The notes beneath the pieces are model-generated. The model was not told the origin of the DNA and did not search any database. It saw nothing but the letters and a program-made list of their open reading frames with translations. DNA of 64,000 nucleotides from Polynucleobacter sp. TSB-Sco08W16 (GTDB lineage Bacteria > Pseudomonadota > Gammaproteobacteria > Burkholderiales > Burkholderiaceae): assembly GCF_018687455.1 (NCBI RefSeq), contig NZ_CP061291.1, positions 1,178,001-1,242,000 on the forward strand, in the 5' to 3' direction. Shown one piece after another: positions 17,499-26,999 of this stretch. How positions within the stretch are numbered: position 1 is the first letter of the stretch; the number at the start of each line of letters is the position of its first letter. The position numbers were made by a program, and so were the translations under genes.

Positions 17499-18053
17499 CT
17501 AGAAACGATAGCCGATAGAAATAGTCGCAGAATTGATATCTACCTTATCGCTTGAGCCATCATTCCACTGCACGGTTCTATAGTTTTGCTGAGAAACTTC
17601 AACTCTAGTAAACATCTGTTTGGTGAGTAAATATTCAGCACCAATGCCATAACTGGGGCCATTCATCCACTGGTAATAACCGGGTGATGAAAACTTGGAC
17701 CATGACCAACCTAGCTTGACATAGCCCAAGATTTTTTCAGTAAAGGCATAAGCCACCTTGCCACCCGCTTCAATGGGATGTTGGGCATCAGGATCAGAAC
17801 CGGATGTATCCGTTGTTGCCAAGTCATAAGTTCCGTATGCGCCAATCAACCACTGATCATTGATTGCTTTGTATGCATCAGCGGTAATACTGGGAATACC
17901 ACTTCGACTGGTTGCGGATCCGCCTGGAGTTGATACATCAGCAATAGAGTTCAAGGAGTAATCGAATGCGAGACCAAAACCTTCAAAGTTTTGTGACTGT
18001 CCATACGCAATAGGTATGGATAGAGCCCATAGCAAAATTGCTAACTTTTTCAT
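17499..18053 (-). CDS. small outer-membrane beta-barrel protein
   Basis: The 184 residues begin with a clear Sec signal (MKKLAILLWALSIPIAYGQ). The mature part has alternating amphipathic strands with aromatic girdle residues (WLIGAYGTYDLA, ILGYVKLGWSWSKF, SYGIGAEYLLTKQMFTRVEVSQQNY) and ends in the outer-membrane insertion signature SIGYRF. It resembles OmpA/opacity-type eight-strand barrels, but I cannot name the family. It is downstream of rlmD on the same strand, with 53 bp between them. Confidence 0.7.
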   Translation of the reverse strand: MKKLAILLWALSIPIAYGQSQNFEGFGLAFDYSLNSIADVSTPGGSATSRSGIPSITADAYKAINDQWLIGAYGTYDLATTDTSGSDPDAQHPIEAGGKVAYAFTEKILGYVKLGWSWSKFSSPGYYQWMNGPSYGIGAEYLLTKQMFTRVEVSQQNYRTVQWNDGSSDKVDINSATISIGYRF

Positions 18054-18106
18054 GCATTACCCTTAATACTTATTTTTATTTATTACTGACAACTATATCA
18101 AATCGA

Positions 18107-19534
18107 CTAGGCTCTATCAAAAACCGCCATAGACTCAACGTGGGAGGTATGGGGGAACATATTGACGATCCCTGCCCCTTTGAGCTTATAGCCTGCCTGA
18201 TGGCAAAGCAGGTCCGCATCTCTAGCTAAGGTTTTAGGGTTGCAAGAGACATACACAATACGTTGCGGCAGCAATGCGCTCTCCTGAATATACAGATCAG
18301 CTAGTGCTTTACAAATTTCCATCGCACCCTCTCGCGGAGGGTCCATTAGCCAACGCTCTGCCTTCCCCCACGATGCGATGGTTTCAGTTGTGACTTCAAA
18401 TAAATCACTTTGCATAAAGCTAGCTTTGCCTGCTAAGTCATTATGTTCTGCATTGGCTTTAGCACGCGTTGTTAAGGTAGCTAGTCCTTCAATTCCCAAA
18501 ACTGCTTTTGCTCTTCTAGCGAGCGGCAAGGTGAAATTGCCGATGCCACAAAAGAGATCTAAGACTCGATCTGTTTCTTTTACTTCCAATAATCGAATCG
18601 CCTTGCTCACTAGCGCACGATTCATCATGTGATTAACTTGGGTAAAGTCTGCCGGTTTAAATGGCATTTCGATCTCAAATTCAGGTAGGCGATAACAAAG
18701 CTTTCCCGTTTCCGGATAAAACGGCGCAACCGTCTCAATGCCTTTGGGCTGCAACCAAATCCAGACCTGATGTTGATCTGCAAAATCCCTGAGTAACTGC
18801 TCATCTGCAGCAGTTAGAGGCAATAAATTGCGAAATACCAATGCAGTGACTGGTTTAGCCTTCTTAGGATCATCTGAGTTGGGCTCCTCTGGCTCGCCTA
18901 CGGCGATCTCAATTTGCGGCATTCGATCCACAATGGATAAACCCATGACTAGCTTGCGCATTTCTGGCAATAAATTAGAGACATGCTTAGGCAATATCTC
19001 GCACGCCAGCATGTCAGCAACATAACCACTCTTGCCCTCATGAAAACCTATCAGTACTGTGCCTTTTTTAATCGAGCGGTTCACTGCACTTAAGCGTGCG
19101 CGATGGCGATACTCCCATGCAGGGCCGCCCATGGGGCGAAGAATTTCTTCTGGAGTTACCTTAGCAATATGACGTAAGTCATCTTCGAGCACGCGCTGCT
19201 TCATAGCAACCTGCGCTCGAATATCTAAGTGCTGCATGGTGCAGCCGCCACATACCCCAAAGGCTGCACACTGTGGCTGCGCTCTGAAAACTGCAGGCTT
19301 TAAGATCTCGCGTACTTTTGCTTTACTGAAACGGGCTTTATCACTGGTGATGGTATAGGTGACCAACTCAGTGGGCAATGCGCCTTTGATAAAAACGACT
19401 TTGCCGCTTTGGCCTTGTGCAGCCTCTTCTTCATTTGGAGCTAAGCGGGCAATTCCTTGGGCATCTAAATCGAGGGATTCAACTGTGATGGGCTCAGTCA
19501 CCTCAATATTGACTGGCTTATCGCCTCTACGCAT
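18107..19534 (-). CDS. rlmD: 23S rRNA (uracil1939-C5)-methyltransferase
   Basis: Makes m5U1939 in 23S rRNA using SAM. A TRAM-like N-terminal region (ITVESLDLDAQGIAR) is followed by the [4Fe-4S] cysteines (QCAAFGVCGGCTMQH plus the later ACEILPKH), the SAM-binding DLFCGIGNFTLPLA and the catalytic cysteine in VYVSCNPKTLARD. At 475 residues it is slightly longer than the E. coli protein (433). Its start overlaps the exonuclease gene by eight bases. Confidence 0.95.
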   Translation of the reverse strand: MRRGDKPVNIEVTEPITVESLDLDAQGIARLAPNEEEAAQGQSGKVVFIKGALPTELVTYTITSDKARFSKAKVREILKPAVFRAQPQCAAFGVCGGCTMQHLDIRAQVAMKQRVLEDDLRHIAKVTPEEILRPMGGPAWEYRHRARLSAVNRSIKKGTVLIGFHEGKSGYVADMLACEILPKHVSNLLPEMRKLVMGLSIVDRMPQIEIAVGEPEEPNSDDPKKAKPVTALVFRNLLPLTAADEQLLRDFADQHQVWIWLQPKGIETVAPFYPETGKLCYRLPEFEIEMPFKPADFTQVNHMMNRALVSKAIRLLEVKETDRVLDLFCGIGNFTLPLARRAKAVLGIEGLATLTTRAKANAEHNDLAGKASFMQSDLFEVTTETIASWGKAERWLMDPPREGAMEICKALADLYIQESALLPQRIVYVSCNPKTLARDADLLCHQAGYKLKGAGIVNMFPHTSHVESMAVFDRA

Positions 19535-20348
19535 CCGGTGTAAAACCTTGGAGGTATTCTTGCCACTGTGAACCGTTAGGTTCTTTAGATTCCTTCTCTA
19601 AATACGCCTTCACGAAATCAATTTCTTCTTGGTATTCCTCAAGCGAGAATCCACCACGCAGCAATTGAAAACGGCAATACATGAGATAGGTATTGACGAC
19701 ATCCGTTTCACAATAGCGACGAATATCATTAATCTTACCTTCTTGATACGCAGGCCAAACTTGGCTGCCATCCATCCCCATCTTGCCCGGAAAACCGCAG
19801 AGCTTCGCGAGACCATCTAAAGGGGCATTAGCTCTGCCATTAAATTTAGCCAAGAGATCCATCATGTCTAGATGGCGCATGTGATAACGGCTGATGTAGT
19901 TATTCCATTTAAAGTCACGGCTATCGGCTTCTTGGCTCTCGCCCATTTCCCAATAGCGCGGTGCTTGAATATGGTTCGCTAGTGCGCGGTAATGCAAGAC
20001 GGGTAAATCAAAGCCGCTGCCATTCCAGGATACGAGTTGGGGCGTGTACTTCTCGATTAAGTCAAAGAAAGCCTGTACCAATAATTTTTCATCATCTTGT
20101 GGGGTGCCGAGCGTGCCTACTTTAATTTGTGGTGCGCCCTCTTTCGTGGTTCTACGAATCACACAAGAAATTGCCACAATCTTTTGCAGATACAGCGGAA
20201 GAAATTCACTACCGGTTTTAGCTGCGCGCTCAGCCATGGCTTTAGCGGCAACCTCAGTATCACTCATGGAGTCTGGATAGTCTTCCAGACGGCGTAGTCC
20301 TGCTACATCTGGAATGGTCTCGATATCAAAAACTAAAACGGTTGCCAT
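19527..20348 (-). CDS. 3'-5' exonuclease, PolB exonuclease-like
   Basis: The 273 residues show the three DEDDy exonuclease motifs: VFDIETIPD (Exo I, residues 5-13), WNGSGFDLPVLHYR (Exo II) and YCETDVVNTYLMY (Exo III, with the DEDDy tyrosine replaced in part by a Y-C-E-T-D arrangement typical of this family). It matches the stand-alone 'exonuclease domain of PolB' family; substrate in the cell is unknown. It lies 24 bp after nlpD and overlaps rlmD, so it probably belongs to the surE-pcm-nlpD transcript. Confidence 0.85.
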   Translation of the reverse strand: MATVLVFDIETIPDVAGLRRLEDYPDSMSDTEVAAKAMAERAAKTGSEFLPLYLQKIVAISCVIRRTTKEGAPQIKVGTLGTPQDDEKLLVQAFFDLIEKYTPQLVSWNGSGFDLPVLHYRALANHIQAPRYWEMGESQEADSRDFKWNNYISRYHMRHLDMMDLLAKFNGRANAPLDGLAKLCGFPGKMGMDGSQVWPAYQEGKINDIRRYCETDVVNTYLMYCRFQLLRGGFSLEEYQEEIDFVKAYLEKESKEPNGSQWQEYLQGFTPDA

Positions 20349-20372
20349 GAGTCCTGCCCTATCGCTGCAGCA

Positions 20373-21188
20373 TTACTGCAAGTAAGGGGTTGGGTTAACT
20401 GGCTTACCGTTCACACGCAATTCAAAATGAAGCTTAGGTGCAGTGGTATCGGTATCACCCATCTCGGCAATCTTTTGCCCTTTGCGAACGGTATCGCCCT
20501 CTTTGACTAAGAGCTTGCTGTTGTGAGCATAGGCTGTGAGATAAGTATTGTCATGTTTCACGATCACTAAGTTGCCATAGCCGCGCAAACTATTGCCGGC
20601 ATAAACCACCTTGCCATCTGATGCTGCCAATACAGGTTCACCGACTTTGCCAGCAATGTCGATTCCCTTATTGGTTTCATTAAATTCACCAGTGACCTTG
20701 CCCTTGGCTGGCCAAGACAAACGAATGCCAGGCTCAGCCACGATATCTGCTTTGGCAGATTCTGGCGTAGTGGTAGGTACATCCGCCTTATCAGTTGCTG
20801 GAGCTGCTTTTTTATCGACCGGCTTAGCTACTTTTGCGCTTGCAGGCGGCTTGACCAATATAAGATCACCTACTTCAATCACATTCGGATTGAAACTTGG
20901 ATTGGCTGCACTATTCCACTGCGCCACATCACGTGGTGCTTGACCATGATCTAAAGCAATACGCGCCAAGGTATCACCCTTCTTCACACGGTAATAACCA
21001 GGAGGGGCAGGCTCATAACTAGCAGATCCACTAGTACGGTCGGTCACATTTGCTGGTTTTGCGCGCGGCGTAGTAGAGCATCCTGATACAAGGATCAAAG
21101 ATGCAGACAAAATTGCAATCAGAAAGCTTTTGGATAAATTAGTCATAGAGTTGGCAGCAGTCTTTGTAACAATCTCGGTAATTCTCAT
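20373..21188 (-). CDS. nlpD: LysM/LytM amidase-activator lipoprotein NlpD
   Basis: Envelope lipoprotein that activates the septal amidase AmiC. A lipobox VSGC follows the signal segment, a LysM domain (YYRVKKGDTLARIALDHG ... IEVGDLILV) binds peptidoglycan, and the C-terminal LytM domain has NKGIDIAG and APKLHFELR. The zinc-binding histidines of active M23 peptidases are lost (N for H in the first motif, K-L-H in the second), as in E. coli NlpD, so it should be non-enzymatic. ATG 21188 overlaps the pcm stop as ATGA and has AGGGG upstream; a second ATG at 21146 lacks a ribosome site. Confidence 0.92.
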   Translation of the reverse strand: MRITEIVTKTAANSMTNLSKSFLIAILSASLILVSGCSTTPRAKPANVTDRTSGSASYEPAPPGYYRVKKGDTLARIALDHGQAPRDVAQWNSAANPSFNPNVIEVGDLILVKPPASAKVAKPVDKKAAPATDKADVPTTTPESAKADIVAEPGIRLSWPAKGKVTGEFNETNKGIDIAGKVGEPVLAASDGKVVYAGNSLRGYGNLVIVKHDNTYLTAYAHNSKLLVKEGDTVRKGQKIAEMGDTDTTAPKLHFELRVNGKPVNPTPYLQ

Positions 21189-21841
21189 ACTACCCCTGAT
21201 TGTAAGGGGACAAAAAAGACCTCGTCCAGCACGGTTCTTTGATAGCGCTGGGAGCTCATTCTTTCCACCATCACTAACTGCTGCTCTTTTTCATTCTTAG
21301 CGACTGGAGCAACTAAACGACCACCAATCGCCAATTGATCTAATAAAGCATCGGGAATGCCCAAACCTGCTGCGGCCAGAATAATTCCATCATATGGAGC
21401 TGCCTGCGGCAAACCTAAGATACCGTCACCATAAATGAGGCGCAGATTGTTGATTCGAAATGGCCGTAACTTTGCCCTAGCCAGATCATGCAGAGGTCGA
21501 ATGCGTTCAATGGAATAGACTTCATCAGCCAGCAAGCTCAATACTGCCGCTTGATAACCACAGCCAGTACCAATCTCGAGCACTTTACCGAGCTTGTGTC
21601 TTGGTTTATGCAAAAGCTCGATCATGCGAGCAACTACAGATGGCTTGGAAATCGTTTGTTCGTGACCGATTGGTAATGCCGTATCTTCATAAGCTTGGGC
21701 ATGAAGGCCGGGATCCATAAAAGCATGGCGCGGAACTGTTGCAATCGCCTCTAATGTTTTACCGTGCTTTACGCCACCAGCATGTACTTTTGCTGCTAAT
21801 GCTTGCCGATAGGCTGCGAAACGCTCGGTGGGTGCCTTCAA
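21185..21841 (-). CDS. pcm: protein-L-isoaspartate O-methyltransferase
   Basis: Repairs isoaspartyl residues in aged proteins with SAM. The 218 residues contain the family's HEQTISKPSVVARM loop, the SAM motif EIGTGCGYQAAVLS, EVYSIERI and the GRLVAPV segment. Start is TTG at 21841 inside the surE stop (TTGA overlap) with GGGAT six bases upstream; the next in-frame ATG would cut off conserved sequence. Confidence 0.95.
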   Translation of the reverse strand: MKAPTERFAAYRQALAAKVHAGGVKHGKTLEAIATVPRHAFMDPGLHAQAYEDTALPIGHEQTISKPSVVARMIELLHKPRHKLGKVLEIGTGCGYQAAVLSLLADEVYSIERIRPLHDLARAKLRPFRINNLRLIYGDGILGLPQAAPYDGIILAAAGLGIPDALLDQLAIGGRLVAPVAKNEKEQQLVMVERMSSQRYQRTVLDEVFFVPLQSGVV

Positions 21842-22629
21842 CCGCGATCCCAGCCATTTGCTCGCATCGCCGCTAGGCGAGCGTGGTGCGTTAAATCCAA
21901 TTGCATTGGCGTGATAGAGATACAGCCTTCAGCAATCGCATGAAAGTCAGTGCCTTCAGAGCCCTCTTTTACATCCCCGGCTGCGCCTATCCAATAAATC
22001 TTCTCACCCCGCGGGCTATCTTGTACGACTACCGGCTGTGAATGGTGGCGATTACCCAAGCGAGTCACTCGCCAACGATATAAATCTGCATACGGCCGAT
22101 TCGGAATGTTGACGTTCAGTAAAGTTGCGGTGCCATCGCCATTCGAATGCGAAAGCGCTGAAACCAACATTTGCGCAACAACATCGTGGGCAGCTTTAGC
22201 TGCATCTTCAATCCGATTCCAACCACGATCAATTTGAGAGAACGCAATTCCAGGCACTCCAAACATCACACCTTCAACCGCGGCAGCAACAGTGCCAGAG
22301 TAAAGCGTATCCTCACCCATGTTTTCACCTTGATTGATGCCAGAGATCACAAGGTCAGGCTTTTCATCTAAAAAACCAGTCATCGCAACGTGAACACAGT
22401 CTGTGGGCGTACCGTTAATAAAGAAGAAGCCATCACGCTCACCACCAGCGACACGATGAATCGACAGTGGCCTTGAAAGCGTTAATGAATTGGATGCGCC
22501 GCTATGGTTTTGCTCTGGTGCAATTACCGTAATACGCCCCAAAGGACGCACTGCATTAACTAAGGCCAATAAGCCTGGGGCCAAGTAACCATCATCATTT
22601 GATACTAGGATATGCGGTTGCTTTGACAT
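21838..22629 (-). CDS. surE: 5'/3'-nucleotidase SurE
   Basis: Metal-dependent nucleoside monophosphatase of the stationary-phase surE-pcm-nlpD cluster. Metal ligands are D12, D13, S43 and the Asn of GINQGENMGED (near 100), in the motifs SNDDGYLAPG and SGASNSLT. At 263 residues it is normal in length. It starts two bases after the RND permease stop, so readthrough from the efflux operon is likely. Confidence 0.96.
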   Translation of the reverse strand: MSKQPHILVSNDDGYLAPGLLALVNAVRPLGRITVIAPEQNHSGASNSLTLSRPLSIHRVAGGERDGFFFINGTPTDCVHVAMTGFLDEKPDLVISGINQGENMGEDTLYSGTVAAAVEGVMFGVPGIAFSQIDRGWNRIEDAAKAAHDVVAQMLVSALSHSNGDGTATLLNVNIPNRPYADLYRWRVTRLGNRHHSQPVVVQDSPRGEKIYWIGAAGDVKEGSEGTDFHAIAEGCISITPMQLDLTHHARLAAMRANGWDRG

Positions 22630-22631
22630 TA

Positions 22632-25600
22632 CTAAACTAGTCCTGGTTTACGTACGCCACGCGCTCTCATGGCAGCGTAGATCACTGGTAATACCAGCAA
22701 GGTCAGAATTGTTGTAGTCACCATGCCACCCACAATTACCAAGGCCAATGGACGCTGCGCCTCAGATCCAATGGAGTGAGATAAGGCTGCGGGTAAGAGA
22801 CCTAAACCAGCTAACATCGCTGTCATCAATACAGGGCGAACACGTAATGCAGCGCCGTCGACCATCGCGTCTTTCATCGCACCATGCTCTTCAGCTACCG
22901 TCTTATTGATATAGGAAATCAGAATCACACCATCTTGAATCGCAATACCAAAGAGGGATAAGAAACCAAATAGAGCAGAGATACTTAAGGTCTCACCACC
23001 AAGATGCAAGGCAATAATGCCGCCAATCGCTGCAAACGGAACATTAATCAAAACAATGACAGCATCTCGGAAGTTACCCAAAGCAGTCACGAGCAACAAG
23101 AAAATCGCCACCAGAGTTAATGGGATGATGACCATCAACTTTTGCTGAGCGGCTTTCATTTGATTGAACTGCCCATCCCATGAAATACTGTAATTGGTTG
23201 GCAATGCAACATTCTTTTCAACCAAGTACTTAGCGTCCTCTACAGCGCTACCTAAGTCACGACCGCGCACGCTAAAGATGACGGCAATATAACGTTTTCC
23301 GGCTTCCCTATAGATGAAGAAAGGCCCATCTGTCAGCTGAACATTGGCGACCATTGCTAAAGGAACTTTTTGGCCGTTTGGAGTGTCTACTAATAAGTTT
23401 GAAACATCCGGGATATCATTGCGACTTGCCTCGTTCAGGCGCACTGCGATTCCGAAAGTCTTTTCATCTTCTAAGAAGTTGGAAACAGGTGCGCCACCGA
23501 TGGAATTGGCAACTACCGTTTGAATATCGCTGACATTGATGCCATAACGCGCCGCTTTTTCACGATCAATCTGGATATTTAAAGTCGGCTGCCCTAATTC
23601 TTTGAGCGTGTTCTCATCCTCGATACCATGCACTTTTTTCAGTTGAGTTACAACCTCGTGCGCTTTTTGGGCAAGGACTTCTAGGTCTGATCCAAAAATC
23701 TTTACCGAGTTCTCACCCTTCACACCAGATAGCGCTTCATTAACGTTATCTTGAATGTACTGAGAAAAACTGTAATTAATGCCGGGAATTTTATCGAGCT
23801 CGGTCTGTAGATGCTTCAGTAAAATTGGCTTGCTGCTACCTTTTGGCATCTCTTCTGGAGCTTTTAGGTATAGGCCATATTCTTGATTGAAGACGCCAGT
23901 TGAATCAGTGCCATCATCAGGACGTCCAATCTGCACAGCCACTTTCTCAAGCTCAGGCTGCTTTAAAAAAGTCTCACGCAGTTGATTAGCAACCTGAATG
24001 GAATAGTCCAGATCTACTGTATTCGGCAAGGTCACACGCAGCCAAATATTGTTTTCTTCAAGGGTTGGCAGGAAGGCCGTGCCTAACCTTGTTGCACTCA
24101 ATAAGGTAACGCCCAAAATGAAGATAGAAATCGTAATTACGTGACGTGGGTGATTCATCCACTTACGAAGCAGGGGGCGGTATCGATCTAAGATCCAAGT
24201 GATAAATTTAGGTGGTGCATGGTGAAAGTTTTCGCCAAAAACATAAGACATTGATGCTGGCAGGAAGGTCAAGCTCAAGATAATCGAGGCGATCAGTGCA
24301 AAACCCATCGTAAACGCCATGGGCTTGAAGATGATGCCTTCAACGCCACCCATCAAAAATAATGGTGAATAAGCTACGATGATGATGCTAGTTGAATAGA
24401 CCATGGCACGTTGTACTTCGCTTGTCGCCAAAATAATGCTTTGGTTAACGCGCTTACCACCCTCTTCCATATGACGCATCACGTTTTCAGTAATGATCAC
24501 GGCAGCATCCACAATCACACCAAAGTCAATGGCCCCCAATGAAATTAAGTTCGCTGGCACATTAAACAGATACATCATGATGAATGAGAAACACAGTGCC
24601 AGCGGAATCACTGCAGCAACCACAGCTGCTGCGCGCAGATTACCCAAGAACACATAAAGCAATACCAATACCATAGTGATACCGAAGAACATGGTGTGCT
24701 TTACAGTACCAACCGTAATATCCAACAAGACCTGGCGGTCATAGAAAGGCTTTACCTGAATACCAGGTGGCAGGATATGGTCATTGATATTAGTAATTTT
24801 TTCACGTACCCGCGCCAATACTTCAGAGGCATTTTCACCGCGGCGCAAATAAACAACTCCCTCAACTGAGTCTGGGTTGCTATCAAACTGAAATAGACCT
24901 AAGCGAGGAGCATTACCAATCACCACATTGGCAACATCCCCAATACGAACGGGGACTCCCTTGTTGACGGCAATGATGACTTGCTTGATATCTTCAATAT
25001 TTTTCAGCAATCCAACACCACGCACCACAAATTGTTGCTCACCACTAGGTAGCAAGCCACCACCGGTGTTGTCGTTCGCTTTGGATAAAGCATCAACCAA
25101 TTGAGGCACGGTAATGCCTTTAGACTGCAGACTCTCTGGGCTAACAATCACCTGATACTGGCGAACCTTGCCTCCAAAAGAAGATACGTCTGCAATTCCA
25201 GGGGTCTGTTTGAGCTCTTTATAGATTTCATAGTTTTGCAAAGTCTTCAGGCGCGTTGGTGAGGCGTAATCTGAAGTTACTTGATAGCGCAAGATCTCAC
25301 CTGTCGCATCAGAATCTGGGCTAACGCTAGAACTGACGCCTGGAGGGAACGTGACATTACCCAAATTGGTAATGAAGATCTGGCGCACCTTAAATGGATC
25401 TGCATTGTCATTAAACTTCAGCGTAACAACCGACAATCCAAAGAGGGATACCGAACGAAACGCCTTCACTCCGGGAATACCGGCTAAGGCATTTTCAACA
25501 GGAATGGTGACTTGTTGCTCAACTTCAGTAGTACTTCTACCAGGCCATTGTGAGATCGCCTGAATCGTCAGCGGCGCCACTCCGGGATATGGTTGTATGG

Positions 25601-25709
25601 GAAGCTGCTTTAGACTGAATGCTCCCAGCACAAGCAATACAGCTGCGGTAATGAGAATAATGACGCGCTTGTCTAAAACTCCCCGAATGAAGGAGGTAAC
25701 GAAACTCAA
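22632..25709 (-). CDS. RND efflux permease, heavy-metal (CzcA/CusA) subfamily
   Basis: Inner-membrane proton-driven pump of 1025 residues with the RND plan of twelve helices and two large periplasmic loops. The TM4 motif IDFGVIVDAAVIITEN has the DFG-x3-D-x5-EN spacing of HME-type exporters (Ala replaces the usual Gly after the second Asp), and the N-terminus (QWPGRSTTEVEQQVTIPVE) matches that subfamily rather than AcrB. The ion cannot be told from the sequence. It is encoded directly after its adaptor (adjacent stop/start) and outer-membrane channel. Confidence 0.92.
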   Translation of the reverse strand: MSFVTSFIRGVLDKRVIILITAAVLLVLGAFSLKQLPIQPYPGVAPLTIQAISQWPGRSTTEVEQQVTIPVENALAGIPGVKAFRSVSLFGLSVVTLKFNDNADPFKVRQIFITNLGNVTFPPGVSSSVSPDSDATGEILRYQVTSDYASPTRLKTLQNYEIYKELKQTPGIADVSSFGGKVRQYQVIVSPESLQSKGITVPQLVDALSKANDNTGGGLLPSGEQQFVVRGVGLLKNIEDIKQVIIAVNKGVPVRIGDVANVVIGNAPRLGLFQFDSNPDSVEGVVYLRRGENASEVLARVREKITNINDHILPPGIQVKPFYDRQVLLDITVGTVKHTMFFGITMVLVLLYVFLGNLRAAAVVAAVIPLALCFSFIMMYLFNVPANLISLGAIDFGVIVDAAVIITENVMRHMEEGGKRVNQSIILATSEVQRAMVYSTSIIIVAYSPLFLMGGVEGIIFKPMAFTMGFALIASIILSLTFLPASMSYVFGENFHHAPPKFITWILDRYRPLLRKWMNHPRHVITISIFILGVTLLSATRLGTAFLPTLEENNIWLRVTLPNTVDLDYSIQVANQLRETFLKQPELEKVAVQIGRPDDGTDSTGVFNQEYGLYLKAPEEMPKGSSKPILLKHLQTELDKIPGINYSFSQYIQDNVNEALSGVKGENSVKIFGSDLEVLAQKAHEVVTQLKKVHGIEDENTLKELGQPTLNIQIDREKAARYGINVSDIQTVVANSIGGAPVSNFLEDEKTFGIAVRLNEASRNDIPDVSNLLVDTPNGQKVPLAMVANVQLTDGPFFIYREAGKRYIAVIFSVRGRDLGSAVEDAKYLVEKNVALPTNYSISWDGQFNQMKAAQQKLMVIIPLTLVAIFLLLVTALGNFRDAVIVLINVPFAAIGGIIALHLGGETLSISALFGFLSLFGIAIQDGVILISYINKTVAEEHGAMKDAMVDGAALRVRPVLMTAMLAGLGLLPAALSHSIGSEAQRPLALVIVGGMVTTTILTLLVLPVIYAAMRARGVRKPGLV

Positions 25710-26996
25710 TTATTCCTCCTGCTTTGCAAAGCGGTCGTTTAACAAGACTGCGCCATCAGTTAATACATGCATCCCTGGTTCTAAACCCTCTGTGACGGCA
25801 AAACGTTTGCCATCGAGGTCGTAGCCTTTGACAGCAAATCTGCGGAAGGTATCTTTGCCCGTTTTAATGATGATGTAGCGCATCTCGCGAACGCGCACAA
25901 TTGCGGATTGAGGAACCACTGCTGCCTGCGCTTCACCTGTCTTTAGGCGGGCACTTACAAACATGTCGGGGCGGAGTAAGCCCTCTGCATTTTCTACATC
26001 ACAACGAATTAACAATGCGTGTGTATCCGGATCAATCGTTGGCGCTATGTAATTCGCAGTGGCGACAAACTCTTTATCAGGATAAGACTCGGAGCGCAAA
26101 GTCATGATTTGCCCTTTTTGAATCCTACGAATATCTTGTTCGTAAACATTACCCAAAAACCATAACTCTTTAGGATTAGCTAAGGTTGCTAAGACGTCGC
26201 CGGCATTCACAATAGCACCGGGGTCAACTGCACGTTTAACTACGACACCTTGCAAGGGTGAACGCATGATCAGGTTGTATTGAGTTTTGCCACTTTTCTC
26301 GAGCGACTTAATATCGCCATCGCTTGCTCCTAAATTACGCATACGATTTGCAGCAGCTTGCTGAGTAATTTGAGCATCTCCCAACAAATCACTCATAGTC
26401 TTGCTTGATTCCAATACCTTCGCAGTCTTTGAAGAGAGCAAATACTCTTGCTGTGCCGAGAGAAACTCAGGGCTATAGAGCTCAATAATCGGGGAGCCTA
26501 CTTCAACAGGAGCGCCATCAAATGCGTAGATCCGCTCTACCCTCCCTGGCGCCCGCGCGGAGAGAACTTTGGATTTTTCAGCATTAAAAGCCAGGCGGCC
26601 AGGCACTTTTAATTCAACTGGGACAGACTCAAGAACAGCATCCTGGAAGATATAAATATTGGGATTCAGATCCACACCAGGCAACTTTAATTCCATCGCA
26701 CCAGTATTTTCAATAGATAAAGTTTTGATGGTTTTATCAAACTTTACAGGGCGATTCACATTCACGAATAAACCGATGACAATGCCGAACATCAAAAGGG
26801 AGCTGCAGATCACCACAAAACGAATTCGAACGCGTGTTTCCACCGGAAGATTCCAGTAAGAGCTATGGATCTTGTTGGTATTGGCTGCAACACGAGCATC
26901 CAATTTCGTTTTTAGCTTGTGGAACTCTCCCAGAATAGGCTTACACAAATCCTTGAGACGTTGATATAGCTGAATGAGTTTGTCCTTCAAAACCAC
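25710..26996 (-). CDS. RND periplasmic adaptor subunit
   Basis: Membrane-fusion protein of 428 residues bridging pump and TolC-type channel. An N-terminal membrane anchor (VRIRFVVICSSLLMFGIVIGLF, about 56-77) is followed by a barrel-sandwich hybrid (LSARAPGRVERIYAFDGAPVEVGSPII; MRSPLQGVVVKRAVDPGAIVNAGD), an alpha-hairpin between them and a beta-barrel domain (PKELWFLGNVYEQDI). I see no histidine- or methionine-rich metal-binding tail. The long cytoplasmic N-terminus (about 50 residues) is unusual. It lies three bases after the TolC-family gene. Confidence 0.9.
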   Translation of the reverse strand: MVLKDKLIQLYQRLKDLCKPILGEFHKLKTKLDARVAANTNKIHSSYWNLPVETRVRIRFVVICSSLLMFGIVIGLFVNVNRPVKFDKTIKTLSIENTGAMELKLPGVDLNPNIYIFQDAVLESVPVELKVPGRLAFNAEKSKVLSARAPGRVERIYAFDGAPVEVGSPIIELYSPEFLSAQQEYLLSSKTAKVLESSKTMSDLLGDAQITQQAAANRMRNLGASDGDIKSLEKSGKTQYNLIMRSPLQGVVVKRAVDPGAIVNAGDVLATLANPKELWFLGNVYEQDIRRIQKGQIMTLRSESYPDKEFVATANYIAPTIDPDTHALLIRCDVENAEGLLRPDMFVSARLKTGEAQAAVVPQSAIVRVREMRYIIIKTGKDTFRRFAVKGYDLDGKRFAVTEGLEPGMHVLTDGAVLLNDRFAKQEE

Positions 26997-26999
26997 TCC

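Noticed and set aside
20373..20700. NlpD as an active M23 endopeptidase
   Set aside because: The zinc-binding histidine of the first motif is Asn and the second motif lacks its first His, as in known amidase activators.
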